Below are positions 54,290 through 64,000 of a stretch of 64,000 bases of DNA, piece after piece (within the stretch, counting starts at the first letter, position 1; each line of letters starts with the position of its first letter). Source of the DNA: Trichuris trichiura. Taxonomy: Eukaryota > Nematoda > Enoplea > Trichinellida > Trichuridae. The notes beneath the pieces were generated by a model. It worked only from the letters and a program-made list of their open reading frames with translations. It had not been told where the DNA came from and did no database searches. The DNA lies in contig JBAJFE010000026.1 in NCBI GenBank assembly GCA_037903355.1, positions 3,100,001-3,164,000 on the forward strand, read 5' to 3'. The translations under genes and the position numbers were made by a program.

Positions 54290-54960
54290 CATGCAAACGG
54301 TCTTTCTACGGGCTAAAACTGAACCTCAGAAAAATGGCATACATGGAGCTTGGACTCCAAACTGTTGGCATAGTCAGCATTCCTCAGCCGTTAGCTGAAA
54401 TCCTGACATTCAGATAACTTGGAAGCTTCCTCCCGTATAGGGGAGAGGTCACGACTGATGTGCCAGCCAAAATACAGACAGCATGGCAGAAATGTAAATT
54501 GCTAACTGGAGTCTTATGTAATAAAAAGCTTCTTCGAAAACTTAAATCAAAAGTGTTTCTCACTGTCATCTGTCCAGCAGTCCTGTACGGTTCCGAATGC
54601 TGAGCGATCACCAAGAAAGATGAACAACGCTTAAAAGTCATGGAAACGAGTGTGCTCAAACGCACTCAGAATAAGTAAACTGCAGCGTATCCCAAATGAA
54701 ATAGTGTGATTATCAATGCGGGTAGTGTCTATAGTGAACAAAGTCAAGGAAAACAAACGCCTAGAGTGGTTTGGGCACGTACTCTGATGAGAAGACAATC
54801 ATCCTGGAAAAAGCTACCACTGCACACACAAATAAAGGGAAAACGCCCTCGTGGAAAACCCAGACTAAGATAGATGGACAAAAGACAAGCAGATCTTAAA
54901 GAACTACAAATCACGCACGAGCAAGAACATCGGAGACGCAACTAGAAGAACATTACCAGA
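54290..54960 (+). pseudogene. RTE-type retrotransposon 3' fragment (dead)
   Basis: The plus strand carries the RTE region after the RT catalytic box: LNLRKMAYMELG-like text, a PLAEILTFR.LGSFLPYRGEV block with an in-frame stop, AVLYGSEC, and NKRLEWFGHVL, ending near RGKPRLR and DLKELQITHEQ. Multiple stops. It is homologous to 22340-21667 of the minus-strand RTE copy. Confidence 0.85.
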
Positions 54961-57900
54961 GTGACAGACCTCTACATAAGTGGGACGCACGAGAAGGAAA
55001 AAATGTAAACGGTCCTTTTAAATCGCATTGGGGCAAGGCTCTTACAACTGTAGGTATCCCAGCTTTACGAATAAGTCGGATTTGTACTTCTTTTCACTGT
55101 GCGAAGAAATTGCAGGGGCCTATCTTCCTTTTTATTAGGGAAAAAAAAGAGTTGCAACAGCAGTCAGCGCTTACTACGCAGCATTTTGTAGCTTAGCGTA
55201 GCAGCAGAAACGCGCCACTGCGTCCACAGGTCAAACCTTTAAGGAAGCTAAGTCCAGCATCAAGTCCTAACAGTTTTGAACTTTGGCTGAGACCATCTGC
55301 ACTTTACTACGCCAGAAGCGAGCAAGAGAGCGAATCGCTAGAAAACGAAGACGTCTGCGAAACGGAAATAAAGCATCCTCGAGTTAACTTCGCTATGACT
55401 GGCGAAACAGGAATGACTGCAGAAAAGTAAGACTTCAGCATTTTGAAGGTGATCATAGATTTAGAGTAGGACTGCATGGGCTTTCGAATGCAGACAGGAA
55501 GCTAAATGATAAGGAGGTTCTTGCTGCTAAGCTATTAGGCATAACGCCGTTTTCCAAGCTTCCCGCATCACCAGCGGCAGATAGTAAATCGTAACCATCG
55601 ACATCCAAGCATGCAGATGTACAGTACATAATTTAATGACCTTGTTGCACTAAAGATTTAACAGAGCAGGGGGACATATCAATCGATTGTCTCCATGTTG
55701 CTTTGCCAACTTTCAAGCATCCATTGTTATCTAGATCTTCCTGATTATATTACAGTGAAAGAAGCTATACTGTACATACATTATTTCTACTTTATGAGGA
55801 CTTTTTCTTACCATATCGTTGTACATACATACTAGTGCTGTTCTATATTCCGTGTGCTACTTCTGTTCCTGGTGTGATTCAGCAAACTACCGGGCCTACG
55901 AAAGTTCAAAACTGTCTCACAAGTTAATTGACATCGATCCTTTTCTCGGTTTATGAACAATTCCTCAGGGGCCTACAATATACATAAAGCGTACTGCCGA
56001 TGCCTTCAGTCAAAGCAAGCCAAAATATGCAGGAAACCATTTTGGAATGCAGTAGTCAATGATTTCAGGAGCACCTCTGCTATTGATCCAAGGTTCATAA
56101 ACTATCAAATTGGTGCGAAAATTCAATTTTTTGACAACCTAACCTGTTCATGAAGCCTAGTAGCAACAGTATTGTTTACTCAAAGTAACTTCCAACCCTT
56201 TCAGTTGCCTTCTGCAAATGTTCTGGTAGCGTATGGATACAACGTGGATACACGCTAGCTGGCTTTAATCCAAAGAAGCATATCACCCATTTCTAGGCCT
56301 CAGGCAATTCCTTAGTTCCTTGTGCGGACATTTTGGACTATACTGGTCAAAAGAGGTCCCATTCAGTGAATCCAAAGTCGAGTGAGTGATGAGCAAAGGG
56401 ACCTCCATCCAACCCGGCTGCTTAAGAGCGCATTTGCCAACGGAACTAATAGAGATCATGCAGCGTCAAGCGACAGGTCAACACAATGTACGTTGGATGC
56501 AAACTTTAGCCTTTTTGCTTAGAAAACTTGGGCTGATTTTGTAGGCTAGATGGGGTAGATATCCGCAGCAAGCCATAGTAAAGAATACCCTTTTATCCTA
56601 AAATAAAAACTTGCAGTTTTTGCAGTAAATGTTCGTTCTTGATAATGTTCTCTTGTCCTAAGTTTGTCCAGTGTTTTTTACTTTTCATTTCTCGTAGCGA
56701 AATGGGTCAGGAAACTTATCTTTATTTGTTTATCCGGTAAAGATTAGTATGTTTTGATGCATTCCTTTACGGCGGACGCTGTCAAACAGAGTGGTACCCA
56801 TTTTCCTTATTTGTACATTTGTTTCTCGGCTTGAGCAAGCGACGAGCAGTCGACTGACCTGCACAGTTGTGTGGCTTTTGTGAGATTTTGGGTAATCAGA
56901 ACTGATTTTTGGCTAGGCGAGCCGTGCAGCTCTCCATCTTCAGTTTTCCCGGGTACCCTGATGTCAGCAGATCGTGAGGAAGGAAGTCACCCCTTGGAAA
57001 TGTGTTTGCCTCACTTTTTACCACACATGTTTGCAGATACTGCTCTTTCAGCCCAAGCGCGACAAAAAATTCATGCGGCCCTGCTGCAATCTTTTTTGGT
57101 TAAAGAACTGTTGAAACTGCTTGTTACCTAGAGCCATCTATGAACTCGCGAAACTCGTTTCGCCACCCCTTATCTAATAAGGGACCTATGCCCGAAGGGT
57201 ACGCAATGTTTTGCGGGTAACGTTTCTCCGACGAAGTTTAGCCAGCTGCGTCCTAGTGGGATTATGCTTGCGCAGACAGCAGTTTCTACACTGATGGGTC
57301 GCTTCTTTGGCAAGGTTTAAATGCTGTCACCTTATCGCCACTAGTTCAGCAGCGTTACTTTGGCAGCCGGCGATTCTTCACCACCGCTACGTGGCTTTCG
57401 TTCACACTTGTTGTTCGGCTGTCTGCAGGTTCACCGCTGTTGGTTTATTTTCATACGGAATGAGCCAACAACTACCAAGCTAGACTAGGAATGGTAAACT
57501 AGATGGGATGAACTAGGCGCATTAAGCGGATGCAACTTGCCTACGACAGCGAACCAGCGGATGAACCAACGAAATTCAACCTGCGACCATAAAGGAACAA
57601 TGAATTTAGATGAAGTCAAATGCAGAACGTCGCACCGGTTAAGCCCCAGTAATCGTAACGTCAGTGTCAGCAGTAGCAGACCAAAAAGAATGAACTAACG
57701 GCGACGAATCCACAAGCATGTAATAAACAGCTGTGGAAAATGTGAGTGAGTACTGCTAAGGAGAACACCGCTGGGTGGCAAACTGTTGCTGTTAAACCAA
57801 TGCTGATGAACTAAAGAAATCGAACGGTGCCCATGAATTGATCTATTCAAACAGAAACGGCTATTTGCAAGAGCATCGTCTCAGCATTACGCAGCCGACA

Positions 57901-58327
57901 AAGCGTCGCCAGTGAAACTTCGTGCTTCGATGCCCGAATAAGTGACCAGGTTCACCCTCCTTCTTTTTGCTCTGCCATGAGAGTTCTTCATGATTCCTCC
58001 TCTGCTGTTCGTTTCTCTCAGAGTTTGTTTGCTCGACACTTGCTGCGCTATTAAACCGCTACTCGACTTGTTTTGCTTGCGTTCCAATCGTGAAAAATTT
58101 TCAACGAGAACATAGTTACGCAACACCAAAAATCAGCTTTGTCCAAGTGCTTCACAAAATAATGGAAACCAACCGCTGAATGAATGAAACTGATTAACTG
58201 CTTTTTCATTACGAAAGGTAAGTGTTGGATAAAACTGCGTCTAAGCTAGGTTAGTTAAGCTCCTGCATGATACTTGAGACTTTTGAAATGCACCCTTAGT
58301 CTGACCAGCGTTGGCATTAACCTAATA
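54961..58327. other. Intergenic with weak open frames
   Basis: No confident gene. About 56300-56157 on the minus strand reads VYPRCIHTLPEHLQKATERV and GSYFE then stop, resembling the end of a mariner transposase (..LP.RW.KC....G.YFE), but too short to be sure. The stretch 57150-57900 has no recognised content. Confidence 0.4.
56871..57131 (+). CDS. Unrecognised open frame, 86 codons
   Basis: GC-richer than its surroundings, ending with LSAQARQKIHAALLQSFLVK and ELLKLLVT, an amphipathic helical pattern. A TTTGCAG acceptor-like site at about 57036 precedes that segment, so it might be the last exon of an unseen gene. No family recognised; low confidence. Confidence 0.22.
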   Translation: MAFVRFWVIRTDFWLGEPCSSPSSVFPGTLMSADREEGSHPLEMCLPHFLPHMFADTALSAQARQKIHAALLQSFLVKELLKLLVT

Positions 58328-59135
58328 CAGTAAAACCTCTTTAATCAGAACGCGTCGGGGTAGAGGACAGTCCGAATTATGGGAGAATTCAGATTATGGA
58401 GGAGGCTTACAGTAAATCACAGAAAAGCAGGTAATGAAATTTTATATGTAAGTTTCCCGCATCCCCAGCGCGATGTCAGTCTTTGCAAGTGGGTCTCTTA
58501 GCTTACGAGAGTTGCAAAGTCCGTCTGATTAAGGAAAATGATTGACCAGCGGAAACCAGTTTCTTATGTGGCGTGGACGCTGTACCGCGAAGCAAAATGG
58601 GAAGTAGTTCCCGTGAACTTATTTTTCTATAATGATTCTGTTTCTGTGCGTATCCTGCAGCTAAATTGAGGGTGTTCCCGCGGCGTGTTGATGTACAGGC
58701 GCGTGACCCGCGCCATATGACATGCTCTGTCCGATGTCAACATTGACCACTATGATGCATATTTCTGTTTATTTGGGGAAGCCTAGGTTTCGAAATGCCT
58801 TGCTGCAGTTAACCTATTGGTCGAGATTGGCTCGGCAAGCCGTAGCTGGTCTGCGCGTATGCTAACGTATGCCGAAAGGACCGTTGGCTCGTTGTTTGCT
58901 GTCCTTATAACCGTTACCACCAGGTTCGGAACTGCTCTTGTTCCGAAACGTACGGTATAGAATTTGTTCTGTATTTTCTCTAGCAGTTTGCTCATCCATT
59001 CGTTGGTAGGGCACTTTGAAAATTATTTACAGTATGTCAAACAGGCCAAACCCGTGAACCTAAAAGACCAACTACGAAATGTATACGGTCGTTCTAGTGT
59101 TCTTTTCGCGAGGCCGGATTAGAGAGGTTTCACTG
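58328..59135. mobile_element. pogo/Tigger-type element with TA target site, carrying a nested hammerhead-family fragment
   Basis: Starts CAGTAAAACCTCTTTAATC and ends GATTAGAGAGGTTTCACTG, with TA on both sides (58326-58327 and 59136-59137), as for pogo-like elements. Inside, 58918-59060 matches the right end of the Penelope-like element at 39100-39214 (stem II GGAAC..GTTCC, GAAACGTACGG, the CAACGAATGGATGAGC complement, TGTCAAACAGGCC). CTGANGA has been lost there. Confidence 0.8.
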
Positions 59136-59137
59136 TA

Positions 59138-60496
59138 TTTAGAATTCCCCACGCGCACTCAGTGTTGAAAGTTTCAGTAGATGTTATAGAACGAAGTCGA
59201 AGGCACCTAGACGGTAAAAATGGTCTGACAAAATTAATGGACTGGCAAGAACTCTTGCTTCAGGGCACATTGTGATGTATGCTCTAATGTTAGAAGTGAA
59301 ATTCGAAGACAGCCATAGCGCAGAAATAAAACGGTATATAGATTCAGATAAAAAGTCAAATAATCTTGAAGGAGAGCAGATGGATCGCTTGTAATTTCCA
59401 TTCAAAACCACCTCAGGCAATAGCAGCTGCTTCACCTGCTTCGAGCGTGTAAATAAGGCAATAAATACCTCCAATATTGCAAATCAATTCTTTGAAATAG
59501 CTCACTGGTAACAGTTGCTCAATTTTGCTACTGGAAGACCTGACGATGCGCTCGTCTATGTTTCCTTTCATCTGCTGGTGGCGCAATATTATTTTCCTCC
59601 GTAGTTATTCGAAGCTGCGAGGTTTCGTGTCCTTGAAAAGTAAACGTGGCTGTTTGCTTATCAGGGTGACCAGAACTGCTGAGAAATAAATTAAAAGCCC
59701 TGACGGCTTGTCGTAGCACTTTAGTACGCGGGAATTCACTTCTCAATTGACATTGCACATTTATCAAAGATAATGTTGATTTCGGAGCGGCAAACTATTA
59801 ATAAAATATATGCAATGATTGTGGTAATTGTTCACGGCTTTCCTTGTTTTTCTTAAGCGTGTTTGTGTAATTAAGTGGAACAGACAAGCGGCTCTACCAA
59901 CGGATGGATAAATTCTATGATTTCAGAATAGCAGCATGGTCATGCTTAATATTTTTGCGGCAGTGTTACTGGTTTCCTCTAAAGTAGTGCAAGCCAGACG
60001 CTGTTTGCGATGTACTTCTGTAATGGCCAATCAGTTGCGTTTACATAAGAAGACAGCTCCTACGGAAAATGAGTAGTTCATTGGTGCTAGGTATCCCTAT
60101 ACGTTGCTGATCGTTCGTCAATCTTTGAAGTAAGTAAACATGCACTCTTGCGTAAGTAATAAATCGAATGTCAACTAATTGAAGTTTTGTAAATGTTTAC
60201 TAACAAATTATTAATATTAAATGCAACTTAGTTATGAGTAATACGCTCTATGACTGCGGCCGTTTCGTTAACTCGGTAATAGCGCTCTGGAAAAAATTTC
60301 CACTACCATCTTAACAGTGAAACTGGATAAATAACGGACAGAATATGCAGCATATGTAAGTCCACGTTTTTCCATATGAAAATCAGCATTTTTTAAATTC
60401 TGAAAAAATAAATCATCCGGGCTGCAATTGTTTCACTGCTAGTCATTTAAATCAATGAGCGCTACATTTAACTGAAGTTTGAAATTCAGGATTATC
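59138..60496. other. Intergenic, no recognisable feature
   Basis: AT-rich with short unsupported frames. CTACCAACGGATGGATAAA at about 59896 resembles the shared block of the hammerhead family but stands alone. Confidence 0.5.
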
Positions 60497-60504
60497 TGCT
60501 AGAG

Positions 60505-61458
60505 CATTGTTTCTCATAGGGGGCGCTGAATGATTACAGGGGGTGATGGACACCAGAGGGGGTAGCTGGGAGGGGGGCAGTAAGGCGCTGGGGGACGGCG
60601 AGGGACCAGGGGAAACTGAGGGTCAGTACGCTTTTCACCGTGCTCCCTGAGGCGCAGCTGCACTGCGCCCGTAGGGGCCGGAACTGTGCTGAGTTGAACT
60701 CTGCATCGCTAAAGCACATCTGCTGTTAGTCACCTCGCTGAGCTGGGGACACTCGGTCACATGTGCGGCAATACTGATAATAGCGATGGGACGCCACGCG
60801 CTTTTTATTTGAATCGCTCCTTTCGCTGAGAGCAGTGCCTTTCTGGGTCTCCACTAGGAGTAGGTATCTTTCTGAGGTTCCCTTTCCAGCAAAAACTACT
60901 CACTCTTCATTCCTGCTGCAGAAATAACCGCGCGTTTTCACCAGTGCTTCCGAGAATGGCACAAGGCTATGGTCAGTTCTGGCTACAAAAGCAAATCCCA
61001 CCTTGGTAACCTTGTCTATGGTCTGTTGTAAAAAGGCTGCTAATCTCCCCCTTAGCCATCGTTAGTCGAGCATTGTTTTAGCGTCGTTGCCGATCTCGTA
61101 ACAAAGAAGCGTAACCGCTTACGAATAGCCAATCGAGGGGATCTGCGGCTTCGCATGACGACAATGGAGCTCGACATAGAAGACTTAGTTTGCTCGCATG
61201 TGCATGATCAGTTTCTGTAACGCTGCCTTTGACTGATGTGGAGTAGTAAAGTAGAGCAGACTGGCACAGCGTTGTCATGGACATGCGGCTAATGAAACCG
61301 AAAATAGCGTGAAAGCAGCGGCGAATACCAAGCTAACAGGAAATTCGCAGAAAAATGCCCTTCTTCACCCTTGCATCTTTGGCTCCCATTCACCGCGAGA
61401 GCCGGTAGAACGGTTATGCGCAGGGAGGCGCCGGCGGTCTCGCCCTTGAAAAACAGTG
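60505..61458 (+). mobile_element. hAT element remnant, second copy
   Basis: Starts CATTGTTTCTCATAGG and is homologous over most of its length to 17926-18923. It is flanked by TGCTAGAG and GGCTAGAG (7 of 8 identical; 60497-60504 and 61459-61466). It holds the same ZBED-type transposase end (DLRLRMTTMELDIEDLVCSH, about 61140-61200) with an upstream stop pattern like the first copy, so both probably derive from one internally deleted master. Confidence 0.82.
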
Positions 61459-61653
61459 GGCTAGAGGCGTTGGCACGTTTCGATTCATTTTATTTAAGAG
61501 CTGTAATCGATATGGAAAGATTGCAACAGGTCACTTGTACTGCTTTTTACTACCACACATTTAAGCTATTTGGTGATGTATGTTTACATATTGAAGTCCT
61601 TTGACTGGACAGAGACCAGTGCTTTTGCAGAATTGCCACGTCGTTACTATTTA

Positions 61654-61838
61654 CAGTAAAACCTCCCTACGTTGACCACCCAACGGACTGGGGAAAACTG
61701 GTCAACAGGAGGTGGTCAACGTATAGGAAGTGGGTATAAGTGCCTCGGCTAACGTGCGGACAAATCAACTGGCCGAAATTCGGCCAACTTAAGCAGGTGG
61801 CCACCATGTAGGAGTGGTCAACTTCGACGGTTTTACTG
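61654..61838. mobile_element. pogo-type MITE (185 bp), TA target site
   Basis: CAGTAAAACCTCCCTACGTT at the left, its near complement ending GGTTTTACTG at the right, TA on both flanks. The interior repeats GTTGACCAC and GGTGGTCAAC blocks in inverted orientation. Sister of 62026-62212. Confidence 0.9.
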
Positions 61839-62025
61839 TATTTATTTTTCACAGTTTAATTACGTGGCGATGCCGTTTTCTAGAAGGCTTTTTCATGTAA
61901 GTTGACGGAGAGGTCAAGAGTAGTGTCACCCTGTCTTCAGAGTCATCTTCCATCGTATATTACTGATCTAGTTGAAAAAATAATTATTAAGCATTTCGTT
62001 AATAAAGCTAGATAAATGATAAATA

Positions 62026-62212
62026 CAGTAAAACCCCTGAAATTGACCACTTCTGTATGGTGACCACCTCCTTAAGTTGACTGAATTTTGGCCAGTTGAT
62101 TTGTCCGCACGTTAGGCGAGCCACTTATACCCACTTCCTATATGTTGACCACCTCCTATGTTGACCAGTTTTCCCTAGTCCGTTGGTTGGTCAACTTAAA
62201 GAGGTTTTACTG
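62026..62212. mobile_element. pogo-type MITE (187 bp), TA target site
   Basis: CAGTAAAACCCCTGAAATTG at the left, AAGAGGTTTTACTG at the right, TA on both flanks. The interior is homologous to 61654-61838 in the opposite orientation. Confidence 0.9.
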
Positions 62213-62332
62213 TATCTGCATACATATTTGGAGATATGTTATCCAACGCAGTGCTTTTTGTAATGCACTTCTTTAAGTGAAAGCTTTCCTGCTTTCGCTA
62301 AAAGGTTAAGGACGTCGGTAATTTCATTGACA

Positions 62333-62378
62333 ATTATTATTATTATTATTATTATTATTTTTTTTTTTATTATTATTA
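62333..62378. repeat. (ATT)n microsatellite with a T run
   Basis: ATT triplets interrupted by about ten T residues, then continuing. Likely length-variable. Confidence 0.92.
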
Positions 62379-64000
62379 ATGAAAGTAAACAGACGGCCAT
62401 TGCATTCGAAGGCATTTATCAACAACAATGACAAAATCGTGAATGTGCTTTTAACGCTAAACATCTTAAACTACCTCTCGCGAAGAATAGGTCGCTTCAT
62501 CATTCTCTCGTCTTGTGAACACAGAAAACTGGCTGAATCAGGGCTGAGACCCAAAAGCTCCAGGCTTAAAAATATTTTTTGAACCAGTTCTACTGTTAGT
62601 AGAAGTTGTAATTCGTGTGTGGTTAATAATAACGGGTTACTCTGTTACTCCAAGAAGAAAGAATAAATTTTCCAGCCAAGCCCAGTTTAGCCAAAACTTA
62701 TATTTACAACTTCCATTTTATTCTGTTCAGTATATTTACTATTTTGAAAGGTAAGAATTCGGCAGGGATTAAAATAATCAATAACTGAAACTGTCTAAAG
62801 AAAACTTGGGAATAGTTTTATTGGGCTCCATAATGCCGGCGATTCGACAGCAAGCTAGAATTTGAAGAAATTTGATAGCTTTCCCCAAAGTGAGCACTGA
62901 GTTTTCAATATTCGCTATGCTTAGCTATGACGTAGACAGAGGTAAGCATGAATTAGCGAGATTGGTTTAGAAAGCGTGCACTGGCGCGAGCAGGTTTCAG
63001 CCTTTTTATTCGTACTTACTGTTTTACCTTCACAGTTCAACTCAGGATGCAAACAGCTTCGGTCAAAGCAGGTTCTGTTATGAAAGCTGGCTTATTTGGT
63101 AAATTTGTTTATTAGGAATAACTGTTCCATTCAGTATTTGTGAAACAATAGCTGCCTGTATTGGTTGCTTAACGAATGCAGAGTCAGTAAGCCAAATCAT
63201 GCTCTACTCTATTCAGTAACGCCTCTTAGGTTTTTCCCAGGCCAATGACTACGATTTAAACAGGGCACGTTGCGTTTCTTAAGATTGTAAGTACGAGGTT
63301 CCTCGACTGAAAATGGATTCGATAGCGGAACATAGTCGCTTCGAGATTTGTATTTTGTTATTTATATGTACGTATACGTAAGAGACAGCTGTTGCAAAGG
63401 CTTTGCGAAAGCCGTTTGCAAGATTCAAGTGCTTTTGCTAGTTACAAAGAAATGCACAGAAGAATGCAGAAAAGTATAGAAACAAAACTTGGTGTCTTCC
63501 TGATGCACCTCACCCCTGGTACGCTTTCAGTCATCACAGGGAGTGCCTTTTTCCAGTTACCATTGACTCAAGCAAGGACAAAACATTACATGGTTGTCGC
63601 TATAGCATTACTGTCTTCTTTCAAACATCAGTTCAGCGTGTTGAACGGACTGCTGAGCTCTCCATTTCATATGTATGTACATTAATCTAGTTACCATATA
63701 CAGACTTCTGTTATCAACTTCAACACAGAATTGCTACATTATAAAGCAGTCTTGTACGACATGAGCTCTCTGAGCTGTAAGCCAAATCATAAGTTTAATC
63801 TTGTTATGACAGGGTGTCCTAACCTTCCGCGTTCACGCGTTTCTAGTTTTCAGTGTGGGTTCGTTATAGTTCGTCGTATCCATCTCACCTTGAGGACCTC
63901 CGTGACAGTTCGCCTTGCTTATGCTGAAATCGGTTTAATGCCGTGCAATTCAACCACATCTTTGCATAAGCCTAAATTTGAACGCGTGTCAATGACGGCA
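62379..64000. other. Intergenic to window end; weak frame at 63392-63685
   Basis: AT-rich. One plus-strand frame (97 codons) has a protein-like middle (FASYKEMHRRMQKSIETK) and ends HMYVH, but no family or splice partner was recognised. Otherwise nothing supportable. Confidence 0.4.

Overview
The window reads as nuclear DNA of a small-genome animal. Coding sequence is split by very short introns: nine introns in one protease gene, eight of them 44-63 bases, with GT..AG borders and no strong acceptor consensus. The proteins recognised are a furin-type convertase, MLH1, an SLC16-type transporter and a DC-STAMP-domain membrane protein. A nematode, perhaps of the Trichuris/Trichinella side (clade I), fits best, but this is inference and another invertebrate is not excluded.

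Layout. 1-3.3 kb: a ~3 kb palindrome of two inverted copies of a pogo/Tigger-like transposase fragment. 4.4-8.0 kb: foldback elements, one nested with a hAT MITE. 8.17-8.63 kb (-): first two exons of MLH1. 9.80-12.74 kb (+): a complete ten-exon furin-like convertase, divergent from MLH1. 12.7-21.6 kb: gene-poor DNA with foldback and hAT elements. 21.7-24.7 kb (-): decayed RTE-type non-LTR retrotransposon. 25.2-28.4 kb: solo LTR, a foldback with two ribozyme-like cores, a duplicated segment. 28.76-37.62 kb (-): six exons of a monocarboxylate-transporter-like gene whose large introns hold an LTR, a hAT MITE and a foldback. 38.0-42.9 kb: Penelope-like fragment with a GIY-YIG domain, another foldback, a mariner relic. 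45.7-46.2 kb: a possible pseudogene. 51.15-52.76 kb (+): intact intronless DC-STAMP-domain gene. 53-62.2 kb: palindromic element, solo LTR, RTE fragment, hAT element and three pogo-type MITEs.

The most interesting signal is a dispersed family of hammerhead-ribozyme-like cores. They have the form CTGANGA - stem II - GAAA - palindromic AGCT or ACGT - H, with a short stem I. I can trace about eleven well-preserved cores and several worn ones, on both strands. They lie in inverted-repeat elements, some of which share a small subterminal hairpin (GTACGG..CCCGTTGA). One element carries a GIY-YIG endonuclease fragment, which points to Penelope-like retroelements, a group known to carry hammerheads with very short stem III. 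One insertion is only ~84 bp, essentially the ribozyme plus a tail, between 11-14 nt direct repeats.

The genes show no operon-like cooperation. Apart from the four genes the window is a nested transposon graveyard. Only the furin-like gene and the DC-STAMP gene look complete; the MCT gene lacks its first exon and MLH1 its downstream exons.
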